DNA from: Icerya purchasi
Lineage: Eukaryota > Arthropoda > Insecta > Hemiptera > Monophlebidae
Assembly: GCA_039619475.1 (NCBI GenBank)
Contig: CM077116.1
Coordinates: 379,118,188-379,182,187, forward strand
Direction: 5' to 3'
DNA length: 64,000 bases
Shown: positions 55,741 through 64,000 of the stretch, one piece after another
Layout: every line of letters starts with the position of its first letter
Position numbering within the stretch: position 1 is the first letter of the stretch
Made by a program: the position numbers and the translations under genes
The notes under the pieces: model-generated
Told to the model about the DNA's origin: nothing
Database searches by the model: none
Seen by the model: the letters and a program-made list of their open reading frames with translations, nothing else

Positions 55741-56160
55741 TTTGTTTTAAATACATTTTATTTCGTAATTTTTAGCATAATGCTTAAATTTTTTGTCTTG
55801 CTAAAAATCAATTTTTGTAAAAGTGACACGAGAGCTTTTTAATTTGCGCTGCTATGGCGGTTAAAAATTCGATTTCTTTATTCGTATTAATTTAATTTCC
55901 TCAAATTACGTTTCCAATCTCAATATTTATATCTTAAATATCAATGGCGTCTGTTATATTAATGAAACAAGTTATCTAAACGAATCACATATTTTCAAGT
56001 TTTTGATGGCTACTGAATCCATTAATTGGTACACTTTTGGATGAAATTGGTTTACAAAGTTATGCGCAAACGAACATAAAAAAAAAAGAAACAAAAGTGT
56101 ACGCGACGAAAACCTTCTTCCTTTTGAAGGTGGTAACAAATAAATAGGTTTTCCATTTTT

Positions 56161-56525
56161 TTAGCTTTTTTTTTTTTTTTTTTGGAGGAAGGAACTCACT
56201 AATTATTCGGAGTAATCAAAAAAAATTATATTCCAATATGTCCGAATAAAGTATTCAATAGATATAACAGATGCCGATGGAAGTAAAAGCTCGAAGGAGG
56301 TATTAAAAATCAAGCTTCAAAGGTTGGAAATAAGTGCGAAAATGCTTCATACGAAAACAAAAGAACACTCCAAGATGATAATGTGATTGGCGTTGTAAAT
56401 AAGATCTAAATCATGCGGATGAAAAGAAACGATGAAGTAGCTTAACACGAAATAGAATAAGAGACGTTGGCTACGTAAACTTTGATCGAAATGAAGAAGC
56501 AGATAGAGGGAAGAAAGGATAATTT
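56161..56525 (-). pseudogene. Decayed 3' end of an A/C-type LINE
   Basis: A poly(T) at about 56168-56182 marks the tail. On the minus strand, about 56410-56355 translates as FHPHDLDLIYNANHIIILEC, the zinc tail (compare CPLHSTDPPFICDPNHILFE in element A) with the first Cys lost. Upstream to about 56520 a Ser/Leu/Phe-rich stretch is consistent with the segment before the tail. A second purine-rich stretch at 57180-57560 may belong to the same copy, beyond an unrelated 650-bp block, but I found no motif to prove it. Confidence 0.5.
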
Positions 56526-59500
56526 TTAAATATGGAAGTTTACAGGCACAAAGTTAATATCAAAGGAAAAGAACTTTGTACGAAACTGGCCGGAAAACAA
56601 AAGTCACCAAATGAGGAAATATCAAAATTTATCGAAATGACAAACGATCGGTCTACAAGAGATGATCGGGTATTTGCGAAAGATTTTTTTTTTTTTGCTT
56701 ATTACAAATATACATTTTGTCTAGCGTAATTTAGTCAATTAGTTACGATTGTGGACGAAGAATTAGTCGTTAAAAGCGAGCTGCGCGATAATTCGTAGCC
56801 GATTAAATGTTAATTGAGCCGCTAATTAATTAAATTATTTATATCTAATCGTTTTAATTTCAACTAAGTTTGATGTGGCGCGCAAATTATTATTATTATT
56901 TCAAGCCCTTTTCTTCCGAGCTTTTGTCATTAATCTGATCGTTTGAAGTTTTTGAACGTAATAAAAAAAAAGGAAAAAATAAACTAAATTTTCTTTATCG
57001 CCCGAAAAAAATAATGTTCCACGAAACAATGCAGCAGTAACGCAGTTTAAATGAAGATTATGCCACTTATTTTTTCGTTTTTTGCCCTATTAGTTATAGT
57101 AAACAAGAGCAACCACTAAGACTCAGAGCTGTAAGTTAGTTGGAGGATTTAAATTATTATTTGATTGGATAGCGGCAAAAAAAAAAAGAAAGAAAGGTCT
57201 GGCGATAATAGAAGGAAATGTGTTAAAATGGAGAAAGTATCATAGAGAGCAATCCAAGTCTCAGCAGGTGACCATAAAAAAAATTTAGCTGATAGTCGAG
57301 ATCGTCAACAAAGGAAGAATCAGAGGAATGCAGTAGGGACAGCGTACGGAGCTGGAGCAAGAAAAAAACGATAGCGCGAAGACAGAAGCAAGGTGGGGCG
57401 TAAACGATATATTATAACGAAGATTAAAGAGTAGCCGAGAAGAAGTAAGTCGTAGAAGCAAGAGATGATTAGGAGGTTAGGCTGGACTGGCTGGTAGTGA
57501 GAGTTAGGATTTGAGAAGGATGCTGAAGTATGCGAAATACGGGAAAGAAAATCAAATAGACTGCTAATTGCGTGTTAATTTTTATCCATGTAAAAAGTAT
57601 TTTTATTGCACACTGTGACCAAGCACTACTATACGGCTTATCAAAGGAAATATGTTTTCCGAGTAAAAGGTAATACCGGGTTTGTTGTGTGAATCCCTAA
57701 CACGTTCTCGTACAATGTGGTTTTTTGAAACTTTTCCCGAAATAATAGAAAACTATGTATTAACTTCCTCTCATCGTTTCACACTGATCGAAAGCAACTT
57801 GCTATTTCATTAAATACAGTGATTAAAAAAAGTAAAAAATCGTCACCGTTTATAAGTTTTGCACTGGATTGGAGGATAGGAAGGGATAAAAAGCTTCAAA
57901 TCAACTCTTCTTTTTTAAATTTTAGGAAACTTTATGGTCCAAAAAGAGGTAGTATATACGAAACCAAGAAAATATGGAAAACACCCTAGCCTCTTATTTT
58001 ACGAGCGCCCCTCTATCGGTATGCATTTATGTTTAAGTTGCACTTTGTGAATATACAATTTTTTCTCTTCTTCACCTAGAGCTCGTCGAGTGGATGACCA
58101 AAAACATTTGCTTACTCCTAATAAAATCTATTTTCCAAATAGATATGTATGTGATACCATTAGACATGGGTAACAATTTTGAAGAGTGCCACTTACCGTG
58201 ACAGCAGTGATCTTGCTGCAGACCTGTTGCAAAAACGAAGAGCTCTGAATGGCTACTTTTGGAATATTACATACGGCTTGTTTCGAGACGATGGAGTGTA
58301 TAACGCGTGTTGAGGTGTCGTTTTCGTTGTCGATACTTTTAAAAGATCGCCGAAAACTAATCGTATCCCTTTACCGGTTGCTTAGTTTTATTTTAATTAA
58401 TTTCACTTCATTATCAGCGAACTTAATCCTAGAGTTAAAGTTAAAAAAACACCGTTGACAGTTTTCTGTCGGCCACCTTTACTTTACTAAACGTTACTGT
58501 TAACCAATTCAGATTCCGATTTACTAGACGTCGAGCCAGTTGTGTCCTTCAGACCGAGGTCTGGATCACGACGTTATGATCTCAAGTTTCCTAGCTCAGT
58601 ACACTTCGAAATAATTTTCTTTGCCATTATTTTTATTTTTCCAGCGGTAACAATTAATTTTTTTATTTAATGTCTTCTAGTCTAGTTATCAGCTTTCAGT
58701 CAATTTATTTCAGACATACTGCAAACTTATTTTTTCAATCATTTAACTGAAATCATGCACGGCATTAAATATGTTAATGAACTGCCTTGCTCAGTCTTAC
58801 TAGGAAGGCCTCTTCATCTGATTACCATGAAATTCTATTCTGTGATCGCTAATTGTTGACCTCCTTTTAGGTTTTCCTACTTCTCTTTATTTTATTATTT
58901 TTTTTTTTTTTTAGTTTCAGGTTTAATCCATATTGTCGTTTGCTTTAGCTGCGTGGTCCAACTCTACTTTGTTTTCATCACTTCTTCTCTTGTTAACTCC
59001 TCTGGTCTTTTCGATCTCCTCGTTGTTAAACTATGTTCTCAAAAAATTCTGAGTATTTTTTTAGGTTTATCCATAATATTTTTTTCGTAGAGATGCTCCG
59101 CATTTCTTTTTATATTCAAAAATACTGGAACATCGGTTAAAAACCTTTCTTTTTGAAAGTATCGTTACGTTCGGGAAAAAAAAAAAACGAAAAATAAACG
59201 TTTCGCTATTAAAATTAAAGTTAGTCTAAACATCTTACGAGAGAGTATATTACTTTTATGATAATTTAAAATTTCTAATTCCTATAATTTGATTCTCGGC
59301 AAGATCTGGATTTTATGCTTGGACATTTTCGCTCTTTTTATTTTGTACGCAAATTAAAATTTTCTTTTAACTGACTGCGGTAGGTATTTGCTGTTTAACA
59401 GTAACCTTCAAATTTATGGTTCCGGAGAAATCATAGAGCCCTGAAACAGAATTTTCACGAATCTCCTCTTGAGAATTAACCACCTTAAAAAGTAACTTTT

Positions 59501-59841
59501 ACGTTAGCTTTCAGATGTATATACGCGTCCGCGGTATGGTGGACATAGTTTCTGATTTGTATATTAGTACCAAATCAACAGTGCGAAAACAGCCGCTTAT
59601 GAATCACTGTGAATTTTGGTTCAATGCCAAGATTATTCGATAGCTAAATTTTTGATCTTAATACGAGAAAATTTATTATTATTCTTATTTCAGAGCTGCT
59701 AACAGAATCGGAAATTGATTGGTAAAACGCTTCCTATGACTGGCTTCTTATTGTCGCGGGAAATTAAATTCATACATCGACTTTCTTTTTGATACATTCT
59801 TCTTCTCTGTATTGTTACCGCATATTTGATTATTTTACACT

Positions 59842-59844
<3 letters not shown>
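56526..59844. other. Long non-coding stretch
   Basis: No recognisable gene. Frames at 56532-56729 and 58249-58458 are short and featureless. The purine-rich block 57180-57560 may be LINE remains. T- and A-rich tracts occur at about 56684-56696, 58898-58912 and 59175-59187. Confidence 0.55.

Positions 59845-59872
<28 letters not shown>
59845..59872. repeat. (TA)n microsatellite followed by a small hairpin
   Basis: Fourteen TA/AT units. About 20 bases to the right, CAAGGGGCTATTCCCCTTG (59894-59912) forms a perfect 7-bp stem with a 5-base loop. Confidence 0.85.
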
Positions 59873-59874
<2 letters not shown>

Positions 59875-60056
59875 CTCGGTCATTTTGGCTTCGCAAGGGG
59901 CTATTCCCCTTGACCCCTCATGCTTTCATTTCTGTCTCTTTCTCTTCTATACTTTGTATAAAATGATCAAAATTTACAACGTAATTCTTACTGGCATCAA
60001 CACAAAAATAAAATAGCATAACCAAAAAAATCATATTCTAACATTTAACTTTCATT

Positions 60057-60200
60057 ATATAAAATTAAGACATTTTTTCGTTACATTTTCCGTTACATAT
60101 TTCATTACATAAAATTGTGACATTTTTTAAATAACAATAACAAAAATCTTATAAAATATAACAAACGTTACATAAAATTGGGACATTTTTTCGAATCCTA
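60057..60200. repeat. Three spaced copies of a ~25-bp motif
   Basis: TTATATAAAATTAAGACATTTTTTCG (about 60054), TTACATAAAATTGTGACATTTTTT (about 60104) and TTACATAAAATTGGGACATTTTTTCG (about 60170) recur at about 50- and 66-base spacing. Spacers differ. Function unknown. Confidence 0.75.
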
Positions 60201-60558
60201 AGAATTACGTTGTAATTAATATAAGTTTAATTTGCTTCTATCGTCGGTAAAGGTTAAAGAATACAAGAAGATTTTCAAGAGAATCAGTAATTCAGCTAGT
60301 ATAATTAAATTGCATGTTAGATAGCCTTTTGTATCGGGTTGAATGAGTAAAAGATAACTGAAGGATTGATACATACTGAGAACTCTCGCCGAAAAGAGAG
60401 TATCAAATAAAAAAGACATACAATATTCATAGAAGTAAAATTAATAATTATTATTAGCAGACGAGATGAAAGGTAAATGAAAAACTAGTTGGAAATTAAA
60501 GGAAGAATTATACGTTTTTCTTTCTTCCGTAAACCGTAAATATATATATATGTATATA

Positions 60559-60785
60559 TATGTTATAAATGCAAATGAACTGTCTATTGAACGGTTACTA
60601 ATGTTATATTTTATTTCTACACGAACATCATATTATTCACAAAATGATTTAATTCGTTTAACATAATTAATTAGTATATAAACAATGTTATATTTGTGAA
60701 TTTGTGAATAATATGATGTTCATGTAGAAATAGAATATAACATTAGTAACCGTTCAATAGACAGTTCATTTGCATTTATAACATA
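60559..60785. repeat. Inverted repeat, 85-bp arms with 57-base loop
   Basis: Arms 60559-60643 and 60701-60785 are reverse complements with only about two or three mismatches. They contain GCAAATGAACTGTCTATTGA and ACGGTTACTAATGTTATA on the left, and TATAACATTAGTAACCGT and TCAATAGACAGTTCATTTGC on the right. The loop is AT-rich. No coding capacity; MITE-like or a recent inverted duplication. The left arm begins in a TATATA tract. Confidence 0.88.
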
Positions 60786-61704
60786 GATATAAAGGAAGAA
60801 TGTTGGAAAAGTAAAGTTTAGTCGCTTAAAAAATAAAAATAGACTCAAGTTAAAACGGATAATAACAAAAGTATAAACAAAAACAAAGGCGCAAGAAATA
60901 ATTTTTGGACAGAACTGTTTTCAATATTCGTTGATGTTATTTATTTATTATATTATAATTCATACACTAATTGTTTGCATGTAGTTCATTAAGGAACTAG
61001 GCAGGAAAATGTTGTGGAATTAAGTGTATAAGAAAAAACAAAAAACGACTGAAGTGAAACCGTTATGACAGTTAAAAAAGATCGAATTAAGTGTACGTGC
61101 GTAAAAGCGTTAATAGTTCGGAAAAACAGGGAAGCGCTCGAATTCAGTTCACTAAAAGCAACGTGTGCCGTTAGTTCTTTTGTACTTTGAACTATAGTTA
61201 CTTACTCGTGAATCACTTTGTTTGCGGTCAACACAGCAACCGTACATATTGTGCTTTTCCGGTACAATGACAGTATTTTCCATTTACTCCAATTCCTTTA
61301 CCGGAACTCCTATTAAGCAAAAACCATCGTTAAGAGATTTTCCGCGAGGCGAATATCGCCCCGGATTTCAGACCAAATCTCATTAACTCGGCCTTTTCTT
61401 TTGTACTTTGGGCTTTTCTGCGAAGCAATTTTTTTCAATTACTTTTCGAAAATTCTTTTTTCCTCTTGCTCGTTGAACATTGTTTTTTTCGGAAAATAGA
61501 CTGCCGTTCTATCTCGATTTATATTCTTCTAACTTCAGTTTAATATTTTTCATGTTTATTTTGCCGCGCGATATATCATTATTACCAATTTTGAAATTAT
61601 CACTACACCCCTATAGGGGAGTTTATTTATCGATTTTTACTGATGATCTGCTGTGTATCTGCATTGAAGTTATCATACTCGGGCGAGAGGACACAACAAA
61701 ACCC
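60786..61704. other. Non-coding spacer
   Basis: Nothing firmly recognised. The 78-codon frame at 61480-61716 contains IFTDDLLCICIEV, which could be a degraded F-A-D-D-type stretch of the LINE that ends to its right, but the evidence is weak. Confidence 0.45.
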
Positions 61705-61960
61705 CCGTTCATTTGACAAAAATTAATATTATCAATATCACAGTACAGTTGTAGAACAAAGGGTACAATAGACCATTTTATTTGGCAATGTAAAGTTTAT
61801 AAGCAGAGCAGGGACAAACTTAGAATAGAAATCCTATCCAAGCTGCATACCTTTCCAATTTCAGTAACACAGCTAGTGGTAGATCCAACGTCGAATTTAA
61901 CTGCATTAGTGTATAAATTTATAAAATCCGCAACGTAGAAATATAGAAATAATAAATAAG
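61705..61960 (+). pseudogene. C-terminal zinc-tail fragment of a LINE
   Basis: Plus strand, about 61762-61935, reads GTIDHFIWQCKVYKQSRDKL followed by RIEILSKLHTFPISVTQLVV and LTALVYKFIKSAT. The D-H-x-I-W-x-C pattern followed by a basic helical region and a final hydrophobic F-I-K helix is the end of an ORF2 in several LINE lineages. The expected first Cys pair is not visible upstream. The frame is open for about 60 codons, then the 3' untranslated region follows without a clear tail. Confidence 0.55.
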
Positions 61961-62191
61961 AAGGGTCTATAAAATACCCCATTAAAAAGGGTTAAGTAAA
62001 AGAAAACATTCTGGTTAAATTTGCGAAGGCTAAGTCCAAAAAAAATGTACTCTGACGAAGCAAATAAAAATATAAATAACAGTAATATCGAGTTCAATAT
62101 GACTTTACATTTAAATGAAAAAATCGGCATAGGCAGCGTTTTAGGTTTTGCACTGTCAGACGTCCGTTTCAGTTAGGAGTTGCTTTTTGGA

Positions 62192-62292
62192 TTTTTTTTT
62201 TTTTTTTTTTAATTTTAAAATAAGTTTGTGGGTCGTACAGGGTCAAGTATGCCCGTTTTGTGAGTGCCCGCCACTGTTATTATCGTTTATTC
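62192..62292 (-). repeat. 3' end of a retroposon with poly(A) tail, copy 2
   Basis: T19 at 62192-62210 is the tail on the minus strand. The ~80 bp beyond it match 35159-35233 inverted, including the ACCCACAAACTTATTTT block next to the tail. Confidence 0.7.
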
Positions 62293-62790
62293 AGATTGTA
62301 AACGTTACAAATTTATACTTGCTTATTATATACATCGAAATTATATACACCTTAATTAATATATGCCTTAGTAAATATATATAACTTATATATATATATA
62401 TATATGTAGGTGTAAAAAAAAGAAAAAACCATACACATACCTACATTCATTTTAGATAGACATATATACAAATATATAATGATAGCATTCGCAAACAATA
62501 TCTTCTTTAGGAATTCCACGCAACAAATTAAACGAAAAAGGAACGACACAAAAACAATAAGGTAGAATAAGTACATAATCAGTAGCTGTATGATTGGACT
62601 ATCTAGGTGTGCGGAATTGGGACGCAGTTTGTTTTTATTTTTGCACCATTCCTTCAGCCATTTCAACATCTCCTTTGTCCACACACCAATACTGTTTTCC
62701 TTTATAATATGATTGGGGATAATACTCATTAATTTTATTAAATCCGAATATCACCTGTGTTATTAATTCGTAGATTTGCCCCTGGAGCGC
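62293..62790. other. Spacer with a (TA)n tract
   Basis: (TA)n near 62388-62405. A 125-codon minus-strand frame at 62352-62729 is hydrophobic but its DNA is AT-rich, a competing frame is also open, and I recognise no family, so it is not called. Confidence 0.45.
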
Positions 62791-62907
62791 TTCCGTGCTG
62801 CCGATAACGTGAGAAAGGTTATCAATAGAGTAGGATAACCAAGACGACTGGCCTTTACATTCACGTTGATGCGATTGTTCGCCGGCTGAATATTTCTATG
62901 CGACGCT
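62791..62907. repeat. Dispersed ~115-bp repeat, copy 2
   Basis: Direct-orientation match to 8356-8468; the last ~45 bases (TTGATGCGATTGTTCGCCGG onward) are identical in both. It ends at the same base as copy 1 (CGACGCT), which may be a true element border. Confidence 0.85.
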
Positions 62908-63021
62908 GATACACACGACTACATTCGGAACTGACTATAGTTGCTTGATTTATCGATATACAAATGCAGCCCAAATAAGTGTGTTTATATTGCTGTGTAC
63001 TAAACTAGCGCCGCATATTTT

Positions 63022-63095
63022 TGTCGTCGCCCGGTATCGAACCCGAGACCTCCGGATCGGAAGTCAAGCACTCTAGCCACTAGGCCAAACGCGAC
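63022..63095 (-). repeat. tRNA-like sequence, probably a tRNA-derived SINE head
   Basis: Minus strand: GTCGCGTTTGGCCTAGTGGC with an A-box (TGGCCTAGTGG), then CTTGACTTCCGATCC in the anticodon-arm position (loop CTTCCGA, nominal anticodon TCC), then the B-box GGTTCGATACC, and an end GGGCGACGACA. Total length is 74 bases, as in a real tRNA. The acceptor and T stems pair only partly and the anticodon stem has a mismatch. No CCA and no clear pol III terminator follows at once. It sits where the LINE fragment on the same strand loses similarity. A diverged tRNA gene or pseudogene is the alternative. Confidence 0.6.
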
Positions 63096-63111
63096 AGTTT
63101 GAGGCTCATTT

Positions 63112-64000
63112 TTTTTGATTTTTACCTATTTTATTGATTTCAGTTTTCTTAGCCTCTACCCATATTTGGATTCTATATCGAATTCTAGACATAATTATGG
63201 TATTTTAATATACACGTAGTGTTTTTATATGTGGCACCTGCTTTAATTTGTACAAAACTGAATTTGACTGTCTTATTTTCGAATTTAAGACTCGAACGTG
63301 CTTTTTCCAGTTCAAGGATTTATCGATATATATATATTCACCTAGATATTTAAAATCTTTTACGCTTTCAAGAGGTGGACATAAACATGAAGGTGAGTTA
63401 TTCGTTTGATGAAGTTCGTGTAACCATTAGTTATTATGAAAAATGATTCGCGGGTCGCGACTCTTAGTACTATTTCGGATATGTAACAATCTAGATTTAT
63501 TTACATATATTTACACATAATCTATCATGTGCCCATTAACTAAAATTATCTATATCCTCTTGCAATAATTTTTCCGCCACTTCTAACTTTTTATTTTCAA
63601 TTAACAGCGCAATGTCATCAGCAAAAGCATATATACCTTTGCATTATTAATGTGCCTGTATAATCGGTTAGTGTATATTAGAAATAGGATAGGAGCGAGT
63701 ATAGTTCCCTGACCTACCCCAAATCGAATATTTTTTTCATTACTATTACTACCTGAGAATTTTACTACGCTTTTCCTGTTTTTTATGTAATTTTTAAACC
63801 ACGTTAGTTGGTTATTTAGAATACCCAGATTTTCTAAGTCATTAATCAGTAAATCGTGGTCAACTAAGTCAAACGCTTTTGTTAGGTCAATGAAGGTAAT
63901 TATAAATTGCCCCCCCCCACCATCGATAGTCTCCTATTTATCTTATTTATCATCGTTCCTAGTAGCGTTATCGTGGACTTTTTTTCTCTAAATCCGCGTT
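63112..64000 (-). pseudogene. RT fragment of a CR1/Jockey-like LINE running off the right edge
   Basis: Minus strand from 64000: IITFIDLTKAFDLVDHDLLI (first catalytic Asp block), then FGVGQGTILAPILFLIYTNR and the catalytic F-A-D-D (VYAFADDIALLIENKKLEVA). About 80 residues later come VKDFKYLGEYIYIDKSLNWK and KHVRVLNSKIRQSNSVLYKL, the thumb region, then SRIRYRIQIWVEAKKTEINK to about 63112. Frameshifts are few in the catalytic part, and the stop near 63220 is isolated. A C9 run at 63910-63918 lies inside the RT. The G-x-G-Q-G-T block replaces the usual G-V-P-Q-G-S. The N-terminal part lies outside the window. Downstream a tRNA-like sequence begins, so the 3' end was lost or replaced. Confidence 0.75.

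Larger units (their letters stand above)
54505..56138. mobile_element. Second copy of the 919-bp element, split by later insertions
   Basis: Left part 54505-54730 parallels 53461-53680 of copy 1: TTTATTATGAAAATTTAA, then AAAAATAATTATTCGATAA, then AGTGATGTACCTTAAG. The matching inverted arm is at 54895-55000 (CTTATCGAATCATAATTG and ACTTTTTAGTGCATTTTTAT). The right half resumes at about 55741 (TTTATTTCGTAATTTTTAGC and TTGCTAAAAATCAATTTTTG) and ends at about 56138 with AACCTTCTTCCTTTTGAAGG, paralleling copy 1's end. The pieces between, 54731-54891 (LINE fragment) and about 55002-55740 (another repeat), are insertions. The terminal repeats are more decayed than in copy 1. Confidence 0.7.

Noticed and set aside
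57180..57560. Purine-rich block as part of a LINE copy
   Set aside because: Only composition supports it; no LINE motif could be read on the minus strand.
62352..62729. 125-codon hydrophobic minus-strand frame
   Set aside because: AT-rich DNA gives hydrophobic codons by chance; another frame over the first 40 codons is also open, and no family is recognised.
1..64000. CRISPR arrays, bacterial operons, host exons with splice sites, viral genes
   Set aside because: No spacer-repeat array, no bacterial-type gene clusters, and no exon chain or viral protein family was recognisable on either strand.

Overview
This window looks like intergenic, transposon-filled DNA from an insect nuclear genome. 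It is AT-rich and full of microsatellites, poly(A)/poly(T) tracts and spliceless retroelement reading frames, with no bacterial gene organisation and no host gene I can support. Several repeats resemble families seen across insects. I cannot name the order from sequence alone; Hemiptera or Hymenoptera would both fit.

Nearly all coding-like sequence belongs to non-LTR retrotransposons (LINEs) of at least four lineages. The first is an RNase H-bearing family of the I/R1/LOA type, with three large copies: A (20107-26468, minus), B (28698-33004, plus) and C (41811-45056, minus). It also has decayed pieces near 3.7-4.9, 35.3, 41, 50.6, 54.8 and 56.3 kb. The second is Jockey-like: D (36.3-39.2 kb, plus) and E (8.8-11.46 kb, minus). 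The third is a second RNase H family with a different C-terminus (6.67-7.9 kb plus; 11.47-12.6 kb minus). The fourth covers LINE fragments without visible RNase H (14.5, 18.7-20.1 with 26.5-27.0, 52.3 and 63.1-64.0 kb).

Layout. 0-3 kb is non-coding, then a perfect 71-bp-arm palindrome at 3107-3251. 3.7-12.6 kb is a stack of LINE fragments. 12.6-18.7 kb holds few coding remnants but has a 288-bp tandem duplication, a G16 run, a 1.1-kb inverted-repeat element and a 150-bp tandem array. 18.7-27.0 kb is a nested locus: full-length element A, with a 12-bp target-site duplication, sits inside an older minus-strand LINE whose two halves flank it. 28.7-33.0 kb is element B, with an intact 1246-residue endonuclease-RT-RNase H protein, a 13-bp target-site duplication and 5' tandem repeats in place of ORF1. 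36-39 kb is Jockey element D, truncated at its 3' end. 41-45 kb is broken element C. 48-57 kb carries a SINE head, small snapback elements and two copies of a terminal-inverted-repeat element, one of them hit by later insertions. 59-64 kb has microsatellites, an 85-bp-arm inverted repeat, LINE ends, a tRNA-like SINE head and an RT fragment that runs off the right edge.

How they work together. In these LINEs the endonuclease nicks target DNA, the RT copies element RNA onto the nick (target-primed reverse transcription) and RNase H is thought to remove the RNA strand. Only B keeps every catalytic motif I can check, so B is the only candidate for a recently or still active protein source. A has an intact gag-like ORF1 but a broken ORF2. 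The nesting order, host LINE then A, gives a relative history that can be tested by sequence divergence.
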